A DNA stretch of 64,000 nt, from the NCBI RefSeq assembly GCF_001792775.2, contig NZ_MLGE02000013.1, positions 1 through 64,000 on the forward strand, written 5' to 3'. Position 1 is the first letter of the stretch; each line of letters begins with the position of its first letter. Below the pieces are notes generated by a model. That model ran no database searches and was not told the origin of the DNA. It saw only the letters and a list, made by a program, of their open reading frames with translations. Made by a program: the position numbers and the translations under genes. Positions 61,121 to 64,000 of the stretch are shown here, one piece after another. This DNA is from Staphylococcus pseudintermedius. GTDB taxonomy: Bacteria > Bacillota > Bacilli > Staphylococcales > Staphylococcaceae.

Positions 61121-62128
61121 TTAGCCTATATAGTTTTCAGTCCAATACGGCTGGTGTTTCTCATTAAAGTCTACACCAATACCGATTGTTTTGACATGTT
61201 CATTCAAAATATTTTTACGATGCCCACTTGAATTCATTAATCCATGGTGCGCAAAAATTGCACTCGTTTGACCATATGCCAAGTTTTCTGCCGCTGTCTG
61301 ATATTGATGGCCGTCTTTTTCAATACGCTCAAATGGTGATTCCCCTTTAAGATTTGTATGGTCAAAATATTGATTTTCAGCCATGTCCGTACTATGCTTA
61401 CGCGCAGTGCTAGCTAATTTGTTCGAATAGCTAAGGGGTTGCAATCCTTTTTGAACTCTCTCAGCATTTAATAAATAATAATCTTCTTTCTCAAAACTTT
61501 CTTGTAAATATTTTGATGGGGCTGCATATTGACTGTTCAATCTATTTTCCATTTGATGACTGATTTGCATTAATCCTGTTAATTGATTATTTTCATGTTG
61601 ATCATAAAATGCAGTCGTATAAATCCCGTCTTTATCAAATATATCGTATTCATCGTTATCATTTTCATAAATGGTGCGACCTTTTTGAATCCCTTTAATC
61701 GGTTGACCCAGTTCTTTACGTACCGCTTTTTTAGCTATTCCGTATTTCACACCACTTTTCGATGTAATCATATTTTGATTTGTATACAGACCGTGCACCT
61801 TGTTATCAATATAGCTGACCATCACGAAGTTACTAAAATCTTGATGATAAACTTGCCATTTTGTTCCGTATTCATTACCAATTTCTGACTCAGGTGGACC
61901 GAGTTTTTGTTCGACTTCATTACGACTCATGTTCATCTGAATATTTCTAAGTGCAAAATTTTGTGATTTAGGCTTTTTAAGTGTTGTTTCGTTCGTTTTA
62001 CCTTCTACAAGTTGATCGATTTGTTGGGTAAATGGTGTCGCAATTTTAGAAAATGTCTCATTCGGCTGAAGTGGTATGAGTAATAAAAGTATGATACCTA
62101 CAACGGTGATTGAGAGAAATTTTTTGAT
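61121..62128 (-). CDS. CAP-domain surface or membrane protein with apparent ATC start
   Basis: Read from ATC at 62128 this is 335 residues. An N-terminal signal-anchor (IKKFLSITVVGIILLLLIPL) is followed by a linker, a CAP-associated N-terminal domain (about 75-205) and a CAP/SCP domain (about 215-335) with HSTDMAENQYFDHTNLKG, ERIEKDGHQYQTAAENLAYG and SSGHRKNIL. Family members have ATG-AAA-AAA at this place. Here AAAGGAG lies nine bases upstream, exactly spaced for ATC, and the frame stays open without any ATG, GTG or TTG at the right spacing. The first in-frame ATG, residue 65 (61936), would remove the signal segment. So either ATC is used as start, or the gene has lost its start codon. It follows guaC by 14 bases. 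Confidence 0.8.
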   Translation of the reverse strand: MKKFLSITVVGIILLLLIPLQPNETFSKIATPFTQQIDQLVEGKTNETTLKKPKSQNFALRNIQMNMSRNEVEQKLGPPESEIGNEYGTKWQVYHQDFSNFVMVSYIDNKVHGLYTNQNMITSKSGVKYGIAKKAVRKELGQPIKGIQKGRTIYENDNDEYDIFDKDGIYTTAFYDQHENNQLTGLMQISHQMENRLNSQYAAPSKYLQESFEKEDYYLLNAERVQKGLQPLSYSNKLASTARKHSTDMAENQYFDHTNLKGESPFERIEKDGHQYQTAAENLAYGQTSAIFAHHGLMNSSGHRKNILNEHVKTIGIGVDFNEKHQPYWTENYIG

Positions 62129-62142
62129 AACGAACAGCTCCT

Positions 62143-63120
62143 TTAGTCACGGTCTCCGTTAAAGATAGAATTGCGTACGATGACATAATCTACTTTTCTT
62201 AAGGCATCTACATCTTTGCCACCTGCATAAGAAATCGAGCTTTGCAAATCTTCCTGCATCTCTACAAGAGTATCTTGAAGTGAGCCTTTATGTTCGACAA
62301 ACATCTTTTTGCCTTCAACATTTTTACGTTCACCTTTTTGATATTCTGACGCACTGCCAAAGTACTCTTTATATTTTTTACCTTCTATTTCCACTGTCTC
62401 ACCCGGTGATTCCTCATGAGCCGCAAAGAGAGAACCAATCATGACCATTGATGCACCAAAGCGCACTGATTTTGCAATGTCGCCATGTGTACGGATACCA
62501 CCGTCTGCAATAATAGGTTTACGGGCAGCTTTACTACAATGATTGACTGCAGCTAATTGCCATCCACCTGTCCCAAATCCAGTTTTGATTTTTGTAATAC
62601 AAACACGCCCAGGACCAATACCGACTTTCGTTGCATCAGCACCCGCGTTTTCAAGTTCTCTCACGCCTTCTGGTGTACCGACATTACCTGCAATCACAAA
62701 CGCTTTAGGTAAATGTTCCTTAATATATTGAATCATGCCAATCACTTGATCTGAATGCCCATGTGCAATATCTATTGTAATATATTCTGGTGTAAGATTC
62801 TCAGCTTTCAAGGCATCAATAAATTCAAATTCTCCAGGTTTAACACCTACAGAAATTGAAGCATATAACCCTTTACTTTGCATCTTTTTGACAAAAGGTA
62901 AACGCGCTGCTTCATCAAATCGGTGCATAATATAGAAGTAATCATTTTGCGCAAACCATTCTGCCAAAGATTCATTCATCACTGTTTGCATATTAGCTGG
63001 CACAACTGGCAATTTAAAACGTTTCGGGCCAAATTGTACAGATGTATCGATTTCTGAACGACTTTTTACAATACTTTTATTCGGGATGAGTTGGATATCT
63101 TCATAGTCAAAAATTTTCAT
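62143..63120 (-). CDS. guaC: GMP reductase
   Basis: 325 residues, IMPDH/GMPR family TIM barrel. It converts GMP to IMP with NADPH for purine salvage. The active-site loop [23 protein letters not shown] contains the catalytic Cys; [14 protein letters not shown] and [20 protein letters not shown] are substrate-binding segments. It lacks CBS domains, unlike IMP dehydrogenase. The CAP-domain gene follows after 14 bases and its ribosome-binding site overlaps the guaC stop. Confidence 0.94.
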   Translation of the reverse strand: MKIFDYEDIQLIPNKSIVKSRSEIDTSVQFGPKRFKLPVVPANMQTVMNESLAEWFAQNDYFYIMHRFDEAARLPFVKKMQSKGLYASISVGVKPGEFEFIDALKAENLTPEYITIDIAHGHSDQVIGMIQYIKEHLPKAFVIAGNVGTPEGVRELENAGADATKVGIGPGRVCITKIKTGFGTGGWQLAAVNHCSKAARKPIIADGGIRTHGDIAKSVRFGASMVMIGSLFAAHEESPGETVEIEGKKYKEYFGSASEYQKGERKNVEGKKMFVEHKGSLQDTLVEMQEDLQSSISYAGGKDVDALRKVDYVIVRNSIFNGDRD

Positions 63121-63200
63121 AAAAAAAGCCCCTTTATCTTTTTATTCCTTTGATAATATACTACCTTTAAGGAACAAAGTAAAATAAAGAGGGGGTCGCT

Positions 63201-63470
63201 TTACCAACTTGATTTTTTAACGCCAGGAATTTGACCTTTATGAGCATGTTCTCTAAATGCAATACGAGACATTTCAAATTTACGTAGCACACCACGAGGA
63301 CGACCTGTCACTTTACATCTGCGTGTTAAACGTGTTGGTGAAGAATCTCTTGGTAATTTTCTTAACGCTTCATAGTCTCCTTTTGCTTTTAATTCTCTAC
63401 GTAATTCAGCATATTTTGCGACTAATGCTTCTCTTTTTTGCTCTTTTACAATTTTCGACTTTTTAGCCAT
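63201..63470 (-). CDS. rpsN: 30S ribosomal protein S14, cysteine-poor paralogue
   Basis: 89 residues with only one cysteine ([11 protein letters not shown]), so the zinc ribbon of the short S14 form is absent. This is the zinc-independent paralogue that replaces the zinc form when zinc is scarce. ATG at 63470 begins [20 protein letters not shown]; the ORF four codons longer is not needed. A Zur-like palindrome covers the start point. Confidence 0.96.
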   Translation of the reverse strand: MAKKSKIVKEQKREALVAKYAELRRELKAKGDYEALRKLPRDSSPTRLTRRCKVTGRPRGVLRKFEMSRIAFREHAHKGQIPGVKKSSW

Positions 63471-63489
63471 ATATATGAACACTCCTTAC

Positions 63490-63510
63490 AAATCGTAATA
63501 ATTACGTTTT
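63490..63510 (-). promoter_or_regulatory. Zur-like box of rpsN
   Basis: AAATCGTAAT-A-ATTACGTTTT: one base away from the Gram-positive Zur consensus half-sites AAATCGTAAT and ATTACGATTT. It lies just downstream of the -10. Confidence 0.85.
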
Positions 63511-63512
63511 AC

Positions 63513-63542
63513 ATATTAGCACATGCCTCTTCTTCTTGGCAA
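63513..63542 (-). promoter_or_regulatory. rpsN promoter
   Basis: Minus strand TTGCCA (63537-63542), 18-base spacer, TAATAT (63513-63518). Confidence 0.65.
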
Positions 63543-63570
63543 GAGTTTAATTGATGAAAATAAAAAAGAG

Positions 63571-63599
63571 TTGGCAAAATGCTTGGCTCGTGCTAAAAT
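63571..63599 (+). promoter_or_regulatory. rpmG promoter
   Basis: TTGGCA (63571-63576), 17-base spacer, TAAAAT (63594-63599). Confidence 0.7.
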
Positions 63600-63602
63600 A
63601 AT

Positions 63603-63623
63603 AAATCGTAATAGTTTCAATTT
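63603..63623 (+). promoter_or_regulatory. Zur-like box of rpmG
   Basis: AAATCGTAAT-A-GTTTCAATTT: left half perfect, right half 7 of 10. It overlaps the expected transcription start and precedes AAGGAGGG. Confidence 0.65.
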
Positions 63624-63641
63624 GAAAAGGAGGGACTAGTC

Positions 63642-63791
63642 ATGCGCGTAAATGTAACTTTAGCATGTACTGAATGTGGTGACCGTAACTACATCACAAC
63701 TAAAAACAAACGAACTAATCCTGAGCGTATTGAAATGATGAAGTATTGCCCAAGATTAAACAAACACACTTTACACAGAGAAACAAAATAA
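63642..63791 (+). CDS. rpmG: 50S ribosomal protein L33
   Basis: 49 residues ([20 protein letters not shown] start). The first zinc pair CTEC is intact, but the second is reduced to one Cys ([10 protein letters not shown]), so the zinc site is incomplete. Ribosome-binding site AAGGAGGG. Short gene with its own promoter and terminator; divergent from rpsN. Confidence 0.95.
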   Translation: MRVNVTLACTECGDRNYITTKNKRTNPERIEMMKYCPRLNKHTLHRETK

Positions 63792-63893
63792 TCATAGTGA
63801 ATAATCACTGTCATTGATTGTGCGACGCTTATTACACAAGTACATCAATGCGTTAGCGAGCGCGTCACCTTGCTTATAATTAAAATACGACAT

Positions 63894-63928
63894 AAGTCAA
63901 ATGATTTCAAACATCATTTGACTTTTTT
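63894..63928 (+). terminator. rpmG-side terminator
   Basis: Perfect stem AAGTCAAATGAT / ATCATTTGACTT followed by six T. Confidence 0.85.
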
Positions 63929-63954
63929 ATTTACCTTTTCATTATACAACTATT

Positions 63955-64000
63955 CTACATATTAGCCGCAAAACTGCTTACACCCTTTGTATCATGATGA
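63955..64000 (-). CDS. Possible 3' end of a minus-strand gene at the window edge
   Basis: An open frame entering from the right edge ends with TAG at 63955-63957 and reads HHDTKGVSSFAANM. In S. aureus, catalase katA is near rpmG, but this tail alone does not identify a gene. Confidence 0.25.
   Translation of the reverse strand, partial: HHDTKGVSSFAANM

Overview
The window is a chromosomal segment of a Staphylococcus. The evidence is the low GC content and a set of genus-typical genes: femA/femB, mprF, msrR, sosA/lexA, cvfB, parE/parC, a YSIRK-type LPXTG adhesin and a ptsG leader with a GlcT antiterminator site. The wild-type ParC quinolone region has Ser80 and Asp84. Asp84 is what I recall for the S. 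intermedius/pseudintermedius group, while S. aureus has Glu84, so a coagulase-positive animal-associated species is likely but not proven. Gene order largely follows the S. aureus chromosome between lysA and rpmG. I see no rRNA, tRNA, CRISPR array, prophage or intact insertion sequence.

Layout. 1-880: remnant of a BCCT transporter and a shared terminator. 0.9-3 kb: telA, xpaC-like gene and acylphosphatase. 3.1-4.6 kb: DUF1033 gene, cspA with a structured leader, and small ORFs. 4.7-12.1 kb: meso-diaminopimelate/lysine operon asd-dapA-dapB-dapH-dapL-alr-lysA, transcribed leftwards behind a lysine riboswitch, with no aspartokinase gene at its head. 12.3-15 kb: ABC-F ATPase and cvfB. 15.2-18.9 kb: a mosaic wall-anchored adhesin. 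19-24.4 kb: pepF, a small membrane protein, femB and femA. 24.5-34.8 kb: M42 peptidase, tyrA, SOS-type Y-family polymerase, Spo0M-like protein, tautomerase, msrR, msrA, mprF and an AI-2E family permease. 35-38 kb: ptsG and glcT. 38.2-46 kb: alsT, parC/parE, plsY, a HesB-like protein and a thioesterase. 46.4-51.7 kb: acnA, opuD-type transporter and mscL. 51.9-56.1 kb: sbcC/sbcD. 56.2-60.9 kb: ccdC-like gene, yneF, tkt, ynzC, sosA and lexA. 61-64 kb: CAP-domain protein, guaC, rpsN and rpmG.

Themes. (1) SOS control: good LexA boxes stand before lexA, sosA, sbcD, parE and the Y-family polymerase, so one damage-response network spans about 32 kb of the window. (2) Cell wall: the DAP operon supplies lysine, or the cell wall through related intermediates; FemA/FemB build the pentaglycine bridge, MsrR attaches wall polymers and MprF modifies membrane charge. 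(3) Osmotic response: an opuD-like importer and mscL are divergently arranged, and a decayed second BCCT gene lies at the window start. (4) Metal response: rpsN (the cysteine-poor S14 form) and rpmG are divergent, and each carries a Zur-like palindrome over its start point. A Fur-like palindrome lies upstream of acnA.

The observations most worth checking are: the CAP-domain gene, whose apparent start codon is ATC; the paired Zur-like boxes; the lysine riboswitch that drives asd directly with lysC absent; the ribosome-binding site buried in the plsY terminator; the mosaic adhesin with three nearly identical 357-bp repeats; and several short ORFs. I did not find a clearly new multi-gene system.
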